Notes: generated by a model from the sequence alone, not told the origin. 64,000 nt of DNA from Bacteroidia bacterium (GCA_022180565.1 BQML01000022.1:1-64000); one strand, 5' to 3'. Numbered from the stretch's first letter, positions 18,976 to 28,514 are shown. A program made the numbers and translations.

Positions 18976-20136
18976 TCAGAAGTACGAGGCCAGGCCCAGA
19001 AGCATTCTCATTCCCCTCTCCTGGTTCCCCTCCCTGTCCCTCATCCAATTCAACTCGTAGTTCAGCTTCAACGCAACGTCCTGAGTGAACCGAAGGTTCA
19101 GACCGAGAGTCGTTCGCACATGGTCGTCCCCCCTCACATCAGCATCAAAATCCACGAAGTCCACGCGCGCGGAGGCGGTGAGATGCGACCGCAGCCATCG
19201 TGAAAAGAGGCCGCTCCCAAACGGCACATGCGTCTCAACAGAATACCCATACTGCCGGCCGGCAAAGATGCCGCGCAGGGAAGGCTGAAGATCAATCGAG
19301 GCATGGACGTACTCCGCCTGGATGTTGATCCATCCGAAGGAATGCTCGGCATCTACCGCCAAAATTGTGAGCATTCGCCTGTCGTCAACCTTCAGGCCGT
19401 CCACGCTGAACACATTATAGGCTCCCGCATGGAAGGACAATCCCAGCTCTGATCCAAAGACCGGACTGAATGCCATGCGACCAACGACCGCCGGCTCGCC
19501 ATTGTTATCCTCTTCGAACAGCCGGTTTTTCCCGGCCGCGATCCGAGTCCCCGGAGTATCTTCGATTATGTCCTGGGTAAATCCGTTGACGGCATAGATC
19601 TCGTAGGTCAGCCGCGAACGGTCGGACGGGTAAAAAGCTCCAAAGAATCCGACACCAACTTCGGAGAGCGTTGAGGGAATGATCTCCGTTGCCGCCAGAG
19701 GACGCTCAATCAACTCGAGTCTGGGACTGTCATGCACGAGGTTTGTTTTTCCGAGCGGGGAGAGGATCACTCCGCCTCGAAAATTGACGGCGTCATGCAG
19801 GGCAATATCCACAAGCCCGTATTCCAGTCTGATTTCTTCCGCACCGTGCTCGATCTCAATCTCTGAGGTCACAACAATCCCCTCAGAAACCACCGAATAG
19901 GTGAAGAAATTGAACCTCCGCGCCTCGAACGACCATCCTTCGTTGATTCCCGCGGTGCGCGCAAAGACCCCGACAACATCCGTATACCCGCCGATGACCG
20001 TCCTCCCGCCAAGTCTGGTGATGAACGGCTTGTCGTAGATCCCTCCGGCAACCAGAGCTTTCGGGCGAACGAGGGCCGTGTCCTGGGCGGAAAGGACATT
20101 TCCCATCATGAGCGTGAGAACAGCAAGGCGTTTCAT
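18976..20136 (-). CDS. Outer-membrane porin-like protein at the end of the iron operon
   Basis: 386 residues with signal peptide MKRLAVLTLMMGNVLSAQ. The remainder alternates amphipathic strands and turns (GGYTDVVGVFARTAGINEGW, DVALKLNYELNWMRD) and ends in an aromatic residue (LLGLASYF), as in 14-18-stranded porins. No specific family is recognised, though the GGYTDVVG and HFxxEARRFNF-like start resembles a Bacteroidota porin group. It overlaps the Rieske gene by 4 nt and is last in the DtxR/Feo operon, so it may admit iron or a reductant across the outer membrane (inference). Confidence 0.75.
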   Translation of the reverse strand: MKRLAVLTLMMGNVLSAQDTALVRPKALVAGGIYDKPFITRLGGRTVIGGYTDVVGVFARTAGINEGWSFEARRFNFFTYSVVSEGIVVTSEIEIEHGAEEIRLEYGLVDIALHDAVNFRGGVILSPLGKTNLVHDSPRLELIERPLAATEIIPSTLSEVGVGFFGAFYPSDRSRLTYEIYAVNGFTQDIIEDTPGTRIAAGKNRLFEEDNNGEPAVVGRMAFSPVFGSELGLSFHAGAYNVFSVDGLKVDDRRMLTILAVDAEHSFGWINIQAEYVHASIDLQPSLRGIFAGRQYGYSVETHVPFGSGLFSRWLRSHLTASARVDFVDFDADVRGDDHVRTTLGLNLRFTQDVALKLNYELNWMRDREGNQERGMRMLLGLASYF

Positions 20137-20573
20137 AGGTTCACTTCGATCTCCGCTATCCTCCCTTTCATTCTCACCACATACTCCCTCAGGGGTTTCT
20201 CCGCCGGCCCGTTCAACACCTCGCCCTTCAGATTGAATGCTGAATCATGGCACGGGCAACGCAGAAGCGCCGGCTCCTTCCGCACCGTGCATCCCAGGTG
20301 AGTGCATCCCGAGGAAAGCGCGATCAATGACCCGTTTTCCCCTCTGATGAGGAGAATCGGGTATTCAAGAAACATTGAATCCAAAGCAACGGCATCACCC
20401 GCCTTTTGGAGTTCCGGAATTCCGGTATCGAAGCGTATGAGCGAGCCCTGAACGTCCACCTGCTTCATGGGGACCCCCATGGTTGCGCAGGCGAAATGCA
20501 TGCCGCCGAGCGCAAGAGAACCCGCTGCAATGCCTGCCTGCCTCAAAAATCGTCGTCTGCCGAGTTTGTTCAT
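20133..20573 (-). CDS. Tat-exported Rieske [2Fe-2S] protein
   Basis: 146 residues. Twin-arginine motif RRRFLRQAGIAAGSLALGG at the N-terminus. Cluster motifs are Cys90-Thr-His92-LG-Cys95 and Cys106-Pro-Cys108-His109, i.e. both Cys/His pairs plus the two Cys of the stabilising disulfide, as in high-potential Rieske proteins. It should sit in the periplasm, possibly held by its uncleaved helix, and pass single electrons. It overlaps the di-heme gene by 4 nt and the porin gene by 4 nt; no cytochrome b partner is present, so it is not a bc1 subunit here. Confidence 0.92.
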   Translation of the reverse strand: MNKLGRRRFLRQAGIAAGSLALGGMHFACATMGVPMKQVDVQGSLIRFDTGIPELQKAGDAVALDSMFLEYPILLIRGENGSLIALSSGCTHLGCTVRKEPALLRCPCHDSAFNLKGEVLNGPAEKPLREYVVRMKGRIAEIEVNL

Positions 20574-21775
20574 AGAGTCTCGAGAAAACGGACAAGGGAT
20601 TGTTGTTCGGCATTTGACAGCTGGAGGAATGCGTTCCGCGCGTTCTGCGCTTCGCCTCCGTGTGCGCGGATTGCCTCGCGCAAATCCGAAGTTCGTCCGT
20701 CGTGGAGATAGGCGGCCGAACCTCCCAGGAACTCACGGACAAGCCGCAACCCCCACAGGGGGGTTGTCCGCCATTCCGTTCCTGTCGCGACGCCCTCATA
20801 AACACCGTCGGCAAGGTCCGGACCCATGTCGTGCAAGAGGAGGTCCGAGTAGAGCTCCACGGGCCTGTTGCTGAGCACTGCGACGGGATGATCGCCTGTC
20901 TGAAGCACGGGCACATGACATGATGCACAGCCGATGGTCATGAAGATCTGTTTGCCCTGAAGAACCTCCGGTGTCTCCTCGCCGCGACGCGGAGGAGCCA
21001 GCGTCTGAAGGTAGAAAACCACGTCGTTCACAACCGACGCAGGCAGTTCCGGATCGGGGGCATCGTCCCGCAACGGAACACCGGACTGGGGATGGGGGTT
21101 CTCCACCGGAAGAAATTCTGTGGTGATGCCGATGTCCTGCTGATAGGCCGTGACCACTTGTTGACGGAGAAAAGCAACGCCCGCCTTCCGGCCGAAACGT
21201 CCCAGAAACGGACCCGGCCCCATTCCGACGTACTCCGGAGCGCCGACCCAGTTCGGCCGGCCGGAGATTCCGTCGCCATTTCCATCGGTTTCATCAGCGT
21301 TGGCGAGAATTACGGAATCCGGAATCGCCTCAATGAGGCCTAGTCCGAACACGGGAGGGCCGATGCGCACGGAGACGCCATTGGCTTCCGACGGCAGAAC
21401 CTCGGGCGTGACGCCGGGAATGCTCCGTTCCTGCAGTTGCGGACCTCCCCTGGAAAGCAGAGGATCAAACGTCGAGCCATTCCAAAAACCGAAGCGAACA
21501 AGTTTTGTACGCGGAGATCCGCGCCCATCGCCGGGATGGCAGCTTTCGCAGGAGGGCTGATTGAAAAGCGGCCCAAGACCCTCGCGCACACTGAACGCCT
21601 TTCCGAAAGCCTCATCCCCCCTGGCAAAGGCGGCGTGTTGTGCGCTGGTCAGGCCGGGCAGAGGAGCGTCAAACGTTTCGCCCTCGGCGGGTGGCTCTGT
21701 CAGAAGTGCATCGCAGGCGATGCCCGTGACGGCAATCAGGAGAGCCAGCACAAGATCTCGCAGAGTCGTGAGCAT
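20570..21775 (-). CDS. Di-heme oxidoreductase, DUF1111 family
   Basis: From the ATG at 21775 (TGATG overlap with feoB) the product is 401 residues; the longer frame overlaps feoB and is rejected. An N-terminal hydrophobic segment ends at IAC (Cys21), a possible though imperfect lipobox. Two heme c sites are Cys76-ES-Cys79-His80 and Cys283-AS-Cys286-His287. The stretches VRIGPPVFGLGLIEAIPD and AYLHDGRTSDLREAI are typical of the DUF1111 thiol-oxidoreductase-like family. In some proteobacteria these occur in Fur-controlled iron operons. Periplasmic redox enzyme; reaction unproven. Confidence 0.9.
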   Translation of the reverse strand: MLTTLRDLVLALLIAVTGIACDALLTEPPAEGETFDAPLPGLTSAQHAAFARGDEAFGKAFSVREGLGPLFNQPSCESCHPGDGRGSPRTKLVRFGFWNGSTFDPLLSRGGPQLQERSIPGVTPEVLPSEANGVSVRIGPPVFGLGLIEAIPDSVILANADETDGNGDGISGRPNWVGAPEYVGMGPGPFLGRFGRKAGVAFLRQQVVTAYQQDIGITTEFLPVENPHPQSGVPLRDDAPDPELPASVVNDVVFYLQTLAPPRRGEETPEVLQGKQIFMTIGCASCHVPVLQTGDHPVAVLSNRPVELYSDLLLHDMGPDLADGVYEGVATGTEWRTTPLWGLRLVREFLGGSAAYLHDGRTSDLREAIRAHGGEAQNARNAFLQLSNAEQQSLVRFLETL

Positions 21776-23190
21776 CAGAACAAAAGTCCCCACAGCTGTG
21801 TTACGAGAAAACAAACGACAAACGCGATGGAGAGAGGCAAGAGAGCGGAGAGGGTTGTCCATTTTGCGCTGCCGGTTTCCTTGTAGATGGTGTACAACGT
21901 CGTCGAGCAGGGATTGTGGAGCAGACTGAACAGCATAAGATTGATGCCGGTCAGGAGCGTCCATCCCCCGGCTCTGAGCACCTCGGCGGTCGCGGCTTCC
22001 GATTCCAATTCGAACATGACGCCGGCTCCGCTCCCCACACCGGTCATGCCCGTTACCAGGGCCGTCAGCATGAGAATCGTCGGAATCACGATTTCATTGG
22101 CGGGAATGGCGATGATATAGGCCAGGAGGATCACACCATTGAGGCCCACAAGGAGGCCGATCGGATCAAGAGAGGCGATGGCGTGTTCTGCGATACTGGC
22201 GTTGCCGACATGGATGTTGGAAACAAGCCAGATCACCGCGCCGGACGGCAAAGCCCACACCACAGCACGCCAGAGCACGATGAGCGTACGATCGATGACG
22301 GACGTATAGACGGTCTGCCAGATCCGCGGGGGGCGATATGGCGGGAGCTCGAGACTGAAGAACGATGCCTGCCCTTTGAGGATGGTCTTTGACAGACCCC
22401 AGGAGACGATGAAGGTCATGGCGACGCCGATGACAACGACCGTCACCACAGCGAGCGCCGAGACCGCGCTGGAGAGAAGGGGCGGGGCCAATGCCCCAAT
22501 GAAGATCGTCGCCATCAGAATTTGCGTCGGCCAGCGGCCGTTGCAGAGTGAAAAGTTGTTTGTGAGAATGGCGATGAGTCGTTCGCGCGGGCTGTCGATA
22601 ATGCGTGTTGAAATGATTGCCGCGGCATTGCATCCGTATCCCATCGCCATAGTCAGAGCCTGCTTGCCGTGTGCGCCTGCACGGCGAAAGAGAGCATCGA
22701 GATTGAATGCCACCCGCGGCAGGTAGCCGAAATCCTCGGCGATCGTAAAGAGGGGAAAAAAGATGGCCATCGGCGGCAGCATCACACTGACAACCCAGGC
22801 AACAGCGAGGTACATGCCATCAAACAGGAATCCATTCAGCCACCAGGGAAAGCCAAAGGAGGATCCGGTCTCCTTCAGAAGAGGATGGAGAGAGTCAATG
22901 AGGACCGAAGCCAGAAACGATGATGGGACGTTTGCTCCTTCAATCGTAATCCAAAAAACAATCCCCAGCAGGGCGAACATAATCGGAAATCCAGTCCATT
23001 TTCCCGTCACCAGCCGGTCGAGGGCACGCTCGAAGTCGAAGCCCGGGCGGGTTCCCGCCGCAGAAACTGTCTTGCGCGCGATGCGCGACGCCTCCGCATA
23101 CAAGGCCTCTACGGTAAGGTCATGAAACCGCTCTCCGAGCTCCCATCGCAGGTTTTCCGCGGTTTTCAGGATCTCCTCACGCGACGACAC
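21775..23190 (-). CDS. feoB: FeoB membrane-domain subunit (split FeoB, C-terminal half)
   Basis: 471 residues starting with GTG at 23190, overlapping the G-domain gene by 14 nt in a different frame. After a helical linker ([18 protein letters not shown]) come the FeoB gate helices: [59 protein letters not shown] with the conserved Cys, and [11 protein letters not shown]. It lacks any GTPase domain, so it must work with the preceding product. It moves Fe2+ across the inner membrane. Whether the split is real or a sequencing frameshift cannot be decided here. Confidence 0.88.
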   Translation of the reverse strand: MSSREEILKTAENLRWELGERFHDLTVEALYAEASRIARKTVSAAGTRPGFDFERALDRLVTGKWTGFPIMFALLGIVFWITIEGANVPSSFLASVLIDSLHPLLKETGSSFGFPWWLNGFLFDGMYLAVAWVVSVMLPPMAIFFPLFTIAEDFGYLPRVAFNLDALFRRAGAHGKQALTMAMGYGCNAAAIISTRIIDSPRERLIAILTNNFSLCNGRWPTQILMATIFIGALAPPLLSSAVSALAVVTVVVIGVAMTFIVSWGLSKTILKGQASFFSLELPPYRPPRIWQTVYTSVIDRTLIVLWRAVVWALPSGAVIWLVSNIHVGNASIAEHAIASLDPIGLLVGLNGVILLAYIIAIPANEIVIPTILMLTALVTGMTGVGSGAGVMFELESEAATAEVLRAGGWTLLTGINLMLFSLLHNPCSTTLYTIYKETGSAKWTTLSALLPLSIAFVVCFLVTQLWGLLF

Positions 23191-24058
23191 GTGCGTCCTC
23201 CTTTGCTTTCCTCATCACAGCGGTGCCCTCCAGAGATGCGATCCTTCCCAACTCTCCCGTACGCACAGCCTCGGCAATGCGTTGATCTCCTTCGAGGAGA
23301 CGCAGAGCCACCCACCGCGCGTTGGGCAGGGTTGGAAAAGCCCGTTTCAGCCGTTCCACGACCCGATCCACGGCCTTGCGCAGTTTCGGGGACTCCGTCC
23401 ATACCCTCCTCGGTCTGCACTCATATGATCCCGTTGCCACCTCCTCAATGCGCTGAAGCAATGCCGGCACCCCCTCCCCTGTCCGTGCGACAAGGGGGAC
23501 GACCGGAACACCGAGCTCCCTCATCAGGGACCGGTCATCCACGGTGATACCGTGCCTGCGGGCCTCATCCATCAGATTCAAAGCCACAACAACTTTTTCG
23601 GTGATTTCGAGAACTTGAAGGACCAGATTCATGTTTCGCTCGAGCCTGGTCGCATCGACGACAACAACCGTGACATCGGGCCGTCCAAAAAGAATGAAGT
23701 CCCTTGCAATTTCCTCGTCTGCGCTGGCAGACAGCAGGGAGTAGGTACCCGGAAGGTCCACAACCTTGTACTTGCGCCTGTTGAACGAATAGGAGCCTTC
23801 CGCCCGCACGACGGTCTTGCCCGGCCAGTTTCCCGTATGTTGTTTGAGGCCCGTGAGCGTGTTAAAGACCGTGCTTTTTCCGACGTTCGGATTTCCGGCC
23901 AGCGCAATCACAACATCGGCCGACGAGGCGTCCAGTCCGTGGCGTACGAGGCGTTCGTCGCGGTTCAGCGGATTCATCGCGCACGCGGCACAGTGTTCCG
24001 GTACGTGAGGATTTCCGTGGGTTGGTACCTGTTCAGTCGACATAGACAAGTTCTGCAT
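23177..24058 (-). CDS. feoB: FeoB G-domain subunit (split FeoB, N-terminal half)
   Basis: 293 residues. Start at 24058 is supported by CAGGGA before it; a second ATG is at 24043. An unusual N-terminal Cys/His patch (HCAACAMNP) precedes the G domain: G1 GNPNVGKST (55-63), G3 DLPGTYSL, G4 NLMD (161-164), then the helical GDI-like region. GTP binding here controls Fe2+ import by the membrane half. The frame ends VVA-TGA inside the GTG start of the second half; conceptually fused, the two would give a normal FeoB of about 760 residues. Confidence 0.9.
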   Translation of the reverse strand: MQNLSMSTEQVPTHGNPHVPEHCAACAMNPLNRDERLVRHGLDASSADVVIALAGNPNVGKSTVFNTLTGLKQHTGNWPGKTVVRAEGSYSFNRRKYKVVDLPGTYSLLSASADEEIARDFILFGRPDVTVVVVDATRLERNMNLVLQVLEITEKVVVALNLMDEARRHGITVDDRSLMRELGVPVVPLVARTGEGVPALLQRIEEVATGSYECRPRRVWTESPKLRKAVDRVVERLKRAFPTLPNARWVALRLLEGDQRIAEAVRTGELGRIASLEGTAVMRKAKEDARVVA

Positions 24059-25007
24059 GTTCCCTGCGGAGAGCGATCGTGGCTCCCCGGATTCTGTAGG
24101 CCGTAGGATCTCCTGTTGCGCTCCTCAACTCGGCGGCAATCCTGGTTCCCGGGACAACGCCCAGGTCCATCAGACGCCTCCGCTGAAGTCCGCGGCAGGC
24201 CGGTGAGATTCCCGTGACAACGGCCATCTCTCCGGGCTTCAACGAAGCCAGGGTCTTACGCGGGCCGGTCTTCACCGGAGCCGTGCTCCGTTCCACCCGC
24301 AGATTTCCCGCTGTCACTCCCGGAAGGAACGTCGCCCGACCCTCGTGTTCCAACACCACACCGCGGTCGGTCCGCTCACGGATTGTTACATCGAGACCCG
24401 GATACAACCCTGCATCGACGAGATCCTTGTAGACGTTTCCAGGTTCGTCCTCCACGTGCACGACCCGAACCGTTTCGCCTTCCCGAAAGGCCTCCAGATT
24501 CTTCCCTGGTTCGCCGGGAAGACGGCCGCTCGGACTTGGGATTGGATCTCCATGGGGATCGTACACCGGATGGCCAAGCCTCTTGGAGAGGGACTCCGCT
24601 TCTTCGTGCGACAGCGTGTGTTCCTTTTCTTCGGCCTCCTTGTGCCACTCAAGCTCGCCGACCATGGTCTCGTCCGCCAGGTGTCGTTCCCACAGTCTGT
24701 GGACACGTATCACCTTCAAAGCATACTCTCTTCCTTCCGACGTTAGCGCAAGTTCGGAACCGCGGACTGCAACGAGGTTTTGTTCGCCCAGCGTTTTTGC
24801 AATTTCCGCCGCAACGTCGATCGGACAAGAGAGCGCACCGGCAAGGCTGTTCAGCGTACAGGGAGTGCCGGACGAGTCGCAGTGAAAAATGTGCTTGAGA
24901 GCATCCTCTGCCGCAACACGCGCCCGGATACGTCGTTTGCGGACGATCAGGCTCGCGGCAGCAAGGCCTGTCAAGAGAATCGCCAGAAGAATCAGGAATG
25001 TCGTCAT
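24033..25007 (-). CDS. Membrane-anchored DtxR-type regulator fused to FeoA domains
   Basis: 324 residues. Residues 3-23 form a transmembrane helix (FLILLAILLTGLAAASLIV) with a basic following edge. Residues 35-150 look like a DtxR winged helix and dimerisation domain (HRLWERHLADETMVG, HTLSHEEAESLSKRLGHPVY, DPHGDPIP). Two SH3-like FeoA modules follow: LEAFREGETVRVVHVEDEPG and LASLKPGEMAVVTGISPACR ending in [11 protein letters not shown]. FeoA normally docks on FeoB, so this may tether metal sensing to the transporter. It overlaps the upstream dtxR by 4 nt and feoB by 26 nt. Confidence 0.85.
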   Translation of the reverse strand: MTTFLILLAILLTGLAAASLIVRKRRIRARVAAEDALKHIFHCDSSGTPCTLNSLAGALSCPIDVAAEIAKTLGEQNLVAVRGSELALTSEGREYALKVIRVHRLWERHLADETMVGELEWHKEAEEKEHTLSHEEAESLSKRLGHPVYDPHGDPIPSPSGRLPGEPGKNLEAFREGETVRVVHVEDEPGNVYKDLVDAGLYPGLDVTIRERTDRGVVLEHEGRATFLPGVTAGNLRVERSTAPVKTGPRKTLASLKPGEMAVVTGISPACRGLQRRRLMDLGVVPGTRIAAELRSATGDPTAYRIRGATIALRREHAELVYVD

Positions 25008-25663
25008 GATCCGGAACGTTCAACAAAGATGTTCTGTGCAAGTTTGGCGCTGATGAACTGCTCCCTCCTGCCGAATTGAACTCTGAGCGATCCGTCAAAT
25101 TCGATCCGTTCGTTGACCCGGACCGTTGTGCCGAGCGAAATGCCGAGTTTGGACATGTACTGCAGGACTTCGGGGTGTTCGTCGCTCACGCGCGTCACAA
25201 CCGCCTCTTCCCCATTCCCCAGCTTTGCCAGCGCAATGTGGTTTCTATCTTCCAAGAAGCCGTCCCGTGTGGGGATGAGGTCACCGTGCGGATCCCGACT
25301 CGGGTATCCAAGGATCGCGTCAATTCGTTCCTCAAGTTTCTCGGACATGCTGTGTTCAAGCCGTTCGGCCTCCTCATCGATCTCGTGCCAAGAAAATTTC
25401 AACACTTCTACAAGGAACAATTCCCACAACCGGTGTCGCCGTACAATGGCGAGCGCTTTTCGCCTGCCCTTCTCGGTCAATTGCACCCCTTTGTACGGTG
25501 TGTATCTCACCGTCCCCTCTTCCGCCAACTTCTTGATCATCTCGGTCACCGACGGTTGCGAGATCTGAAGCCTGTCGGAGAGAAGCGAAGTCGTGACGCG
25601 TTTTTCCTGCTCCTGGAGCTTGTAGATGTTCTTTATATAGTTCTCAACCTGCTCACTTGGCAT
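25004..25663 (-). CDS. DtxR/MntR-family metal-dependent regulator with SH3 domain
   Basis: 219 residues, soluble. Winged helix at 1-65 (VENYIKNIYKLQEQEKRVTT, ISQPSVTEMIKKLAEEG), dimerisation and metal-binding domain to about 140 with HRLWELFLVEVLKFSW, EEAERLEHSMSEKLEERID and RDPHGDLIPT (His/Glu metal ligands), and a C-terminal FeoA/SH3-like domain from about 145. It should repress on binding Fe2+ or Mn2+. It leads the seven-gene iron operon, and a palindrome that fits its binding site starts 17 nt upstream of its start codon, so autoregulation is likely. Confidence 0.92.
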   Translation of the reverse strand: MPSEQVENYIKNIYKLQEQEKRVTTSLLSDRLQISQPSVTEMIKKLAEEGTVRYTPYKGVQLTEKGRRKALAIVRRHRLWELFLVEVLKFSWHEIDEEAERLEHSMSEKLEERIDAILGYPSRDPHGDLIPTRDGFLEDRNHIALAKLGNGEEAVVTRVSDEHPEVLQYMSKLGISLGTTVRVNERIEFDGSLRVQFGRREQFISAKLAQNIFVERSGS

Positions 25664-25679
25664 CGGTTTACCTTATAAA

Positions 25680-25700
25680 AGATTTAGGTATGCCTAATCT
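25680..25700 (-). promoter_or_regulatory. Palindromic operator, probable DtxR-family box
   Basis: The core TTAGGTATGCCTAA is a near-perfect inverted repeat that extends to AGAT...ATCT on both sides. It resembles TTAGG-containing DtxR/IdeR boxes. On the reverse strand it is followed by TTTTATAAGG, a plausible -10/leader, and then the dtxR start, so binding would block transcription of the iron operon. The facing hybrid kinase gene starts 133 nt away. Confidence 0.7.
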
Positions 25701-25832
25701 ACAAACTTTGACCAAATGTGTCAAGGGCGAAATCCTATTGACTGTTAGTCGCAATTTTGCATTCTTAAGTCTGGGAAAGCCCCACAATTCCATCTCGCCA
25801 CTTTATGCGACGCATGGCCTCTCAGGGGAGGA

Positions 25833-28514
25833 ATGGTGCCAACGTCAATTTCGGTCCTACACCTCGAGGACAATTCGGCTGACGCCGAACTCATCGGGGG
25901 TATCCTGCAGAAGGAATTTCCGGCCTGCACGATCCTCGTTGCCCGAACACGAGGCGAATTTGAAAAGGCCCTTGATGCCGGTCCTTTCGACCTCATTCTC
26001 TCTGATTACAGCCTCCCGTCGTTCACCGGCCTCGAGGGCCTGGAACTCGCCCGCAAGAAGTTTCCGGACACGCCGTTCATTTTCGTTTCCGGCGCCATCG
26101 GTGAAGATCGCGCGATTGAATCGCTCCGCCTGGGCGCCACCGACTATGTTTTGAAGGACAGGCTTGGCCGGCTTGGATCGGTGGTTCAGCGTGCCCTCAC
26201 CGAGGCCCATGAGCGGCGTCGGCGCCTGCAGTCTGAACATGCTCTCCGCGAAAGCCAAATCCTCTACAAAACCCTGGTCGAAACATCGCCCAATGCAATC
26301 ATTCTCACAGACTTGAGCAAGGTCGTCACCATGGTCAACCGCCGGATGGTCGATTTGTACGGCGGGACTTCCGCCGAGGATCTGTTGGGCCATAGCGCAC
26401 TCGAATTCGTGACTTCCGACGATCGCTCCCGTGTTGAGGATGCCTTCCAGGAAATCCTGGACAAAGGCATAATCCGGAACGTGGAATATCGTTTACTGCG
26501 AAAAGACGGGACGAGCTATCCTGCAGAGGTGGACGCGGCGCTTCTGCGTGACGCGGACGGGCGGCCAAAGGCATTCGTTGGAATGGTACGGGACGTTTCG
26601 GAGCGCAATCGCACGCGTGACGCGCTGTTGGAGAGCGAGCGACGGTACCGAAGTCTCATCGAAACCTCACCCGATGCCGTGCTCCTCACCAATCTCGAGG
26701 GTACGATTCTTTTCTGCAATCAGAGGGCCGCCGACCTCCTCGGATTCGACGGCCCCCTCGCACTGGCGGGCAAGCTCATTTTTGAATTCGTTCCTCCGGA
26801 ACAACACGGGGGTCTGCGCGCCATGGCCCGACGCCTCCGAACCGAGGACAAGGTCTACAGCTACGAGTACACGATTTTAACGCGTGCAGGGACCCGCGTC
26901 GAAGTGGACGTCAGCTCTTCGCTTCTGCGCAACCGCGACGGTCAACCGCGTGCCATCACCAGCTTTTTGCGCGACATCACGGCCCGCCGAAAGAATGAGG
27001 AAAAGATCCTCGAGCAGGCCGCTCTGCTGGACGTCGATCCCGCGGCCATTATCGTTTGCGACCTCAATGACCGCATTCAGTTTTGGAACAAGGGCGCGGC
27101 AAGACTGCTCGGAAGAACCTCAGAGGAGGTTCTGGGAGTGCCGGTCACAAACTTCCTCGCCCCGAGTGTTCTCGACGACCACAAGAAAGCCCGGAACAAG
27201 CTTCTGGAAACCGGCAGCTGGGTGGGCGAGCTCATCCGCGTCAGGAAAGACAACTCCCTGGTGCCGGTCGAATCCCACTGGACCCTCGTTCGGGACAGCC
27301 AGGGCAATCCCAAGTCCGTGTACGTTGTAGAAACAGATATTTCGGAGAAGCTCAATCTCCAGAATCAGGTTCTTCGGGCGCAGCGCCTCGAAAGCATTGG
27401 GACGTTGGCCGGCGGCATCGCACACGACCTGAACAACGTGTTGGGACCCATCCTGCTCTCACTCCAGGTGCTTCGCCGAAAACTCACCGACCCGAAGGAC
27501 CTCCGGTTGATCGAGATGATCGAGGGGAGCGCGAACCGTGGCGCAGCCATGATCAAACAAGTGCTCACGTTTGCCCGGGGAATCGAAGGCGAGAGGATTC
27601 CCCTGCGGCTTCACCATATTGTCGGTGAGATCCAGACTATGGCTCACCAGACCTTTCCGCGCTCGATTTCGTTCAGGACTTCGATGCCGAAGGATCTCTG
27701 GACTGTCATCGGAGATGCGACACAGATTCACCAGGTGCTGTTGAATCTCTGTGTGAACGCACGCGATGCTATGCCAAGCGGCGGCACCCTCAGCATCGAG
27801 GCAAGCAATGTCAACATCGACGAGGCCTATGCTCAGATGCACCGGGATGCCAAACCGGGGCCGTATATCCGCATCACCGTGACCGACACCGGCAACGGAA
27901 TTCCCCCCGATCTGCTGGACCGGATCTTTGAGCCGTTTTTCACAACAAAGGGGCAAGGACAGGGAACGGGACTGGGGCTCTCAACAACGCTCGGAATCGT
28001 CAAAAGCCATGGAGGGTTCATGAACGTGTACAGCGAGGTGAGCCGGGGGAGCAGGTTCACGATATATCTTCCTGCCGAGCCGGGGGCCGAGGCCGAGGCC
28101 AGCGCACCTGACGCGTCGGAAATCCCCCGCGGACAAGGAGAACTGATTCTCGTGGCCGACGACGAAGCCACTGTTCTCGAAATCACCCGAGCCGCACTGG
28201 AAGCGCACGGTTATTCCGTTCTGACGGCGGTAGACGGTACGGAGGCTGTCGCTCAGGCCGCTTCACACAAAGGAAGAATCGCCGCGGTCATTTCCGACAT
28301 GAACATGCCCTACATGAACGGGCTGGCAACGATCAGGGCCCTCCGCAAACTCGACCCATCCATGAAATTCATTGCGGTGAGCGGCATGGTCGAAAACGCC
28401 GTCAAGGATCTGTCAGAAATGGAGGGAGTACGAACTCTGCAAAAGCCCTTCACGGCGGAAAGGCTTTTGCAGTTGATTCATGAACTGATCCGGGGGGAAC
28501 CAAAGGCATCGTAA
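25833..28514 (+). CDS. Hybrid histidine kinase: REC-PAS-PAS-PAS-HisKA-HATPase-REC
   Basis: 893 residues, ATG preceded by AGGGGAGGA. An N-terminal receiver has phosphoacceptor Asp58 (ILSDYSLPS). Three PAS domains follow at about 140-260, 265-385 and 390-510, then the dimerisation helix with His531 ([16 protein letters not shown]), an HATPase with [33 protein letters not shown], and a C-terminal receiver with Asp822 (VISDMNMPYMNG). No membrane segment is present, so signals are cytoplasmic. No response regulator with an output domain is adjacent. It diverges from the iron operon across a shared 169-bp gap. Confidence 0.95.
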   Translation: MVPTSISVLHLEDNSADAELIGGILQKEFPACTILVARTRGEFEKALDAGPFDLILSDYSLPSFTGLEGLELARKKFPDTPFIFVSGAIGEDRAIESLRLGATDYVLKDRLGRLGSVVQRALTEAHERRRRLQSEHALRESQILYKTLVETSPNAIILTDLSKVVTMVNRRMVDLYGGTSAEDLLGHSALEFVTSDDRSRVEDAFQEILDKGIIRNVEYRLLRKDGTSYPAEVDAALLRDADGRPKAFVGMVRDVSERNRTRDALLESERRYRSLIETSPDAVLLTNLEGTILFCNQRAADLLGFDGPLALAGKLIFEFVPPEQHGGLRAMARRLRTEDKVYSYEYTILTRAGTRVEVDVSSSLLRNRDGQPRAITSFLRDITARRKNEEKILEQAALLDVDPAAIIVCDLNDRIQFWNKGAARLLGRTSEEVLGVPVTNFLAPSVLDDHKKARNKLLETGSWVGELIRVRKDNSLVPVESHWTLVRDSQGNPKSVYVVETDISEKLNLQNQVLRAQRLESIGTLAGGIAHDLNNVLGPILLSLQVLRRKLTDPKDLRLIEMIEGSANRGAAMIKQVLTFARGIEGERIPLRLHHIVGEIQTMAHQTFPRSISFRTSMPKDLWTVIGDATQIHQVLLNLCVNARDAMPSGGTLSIEASNVNIDEAYAQMHRDAKPGPYIRITVTDTGNGIPPDLLDRIFEPFFTTKGQGQGTGLGLSTTLGIVKSHGGFMNVYSEVSRGSRFTIYLPAEPGAEAEASAPDASEIPRGQGELILVADDEATVLEITRAALEAHGYSVLTAVDGTEAVAQAASHKGRIAAVISDMNMPYMNGLATIRALRKLDPSMKFIAVSGMVENAVKDLSEMEGVRTLQKPFTAERLLQLIHELIRGEPKAS

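Noticed and set aside
20133-20573. Rieske subunit of a bc1 complex
   Set aside because: No cytochrome b or c1 gene is adjacent, and it is embedded in an iron operon.
18976-25663. Phage or defence system
   Set aside because: All genes fit iron transport and redox functions; no nuclease, toxin or integrase is present anywhere in the window.
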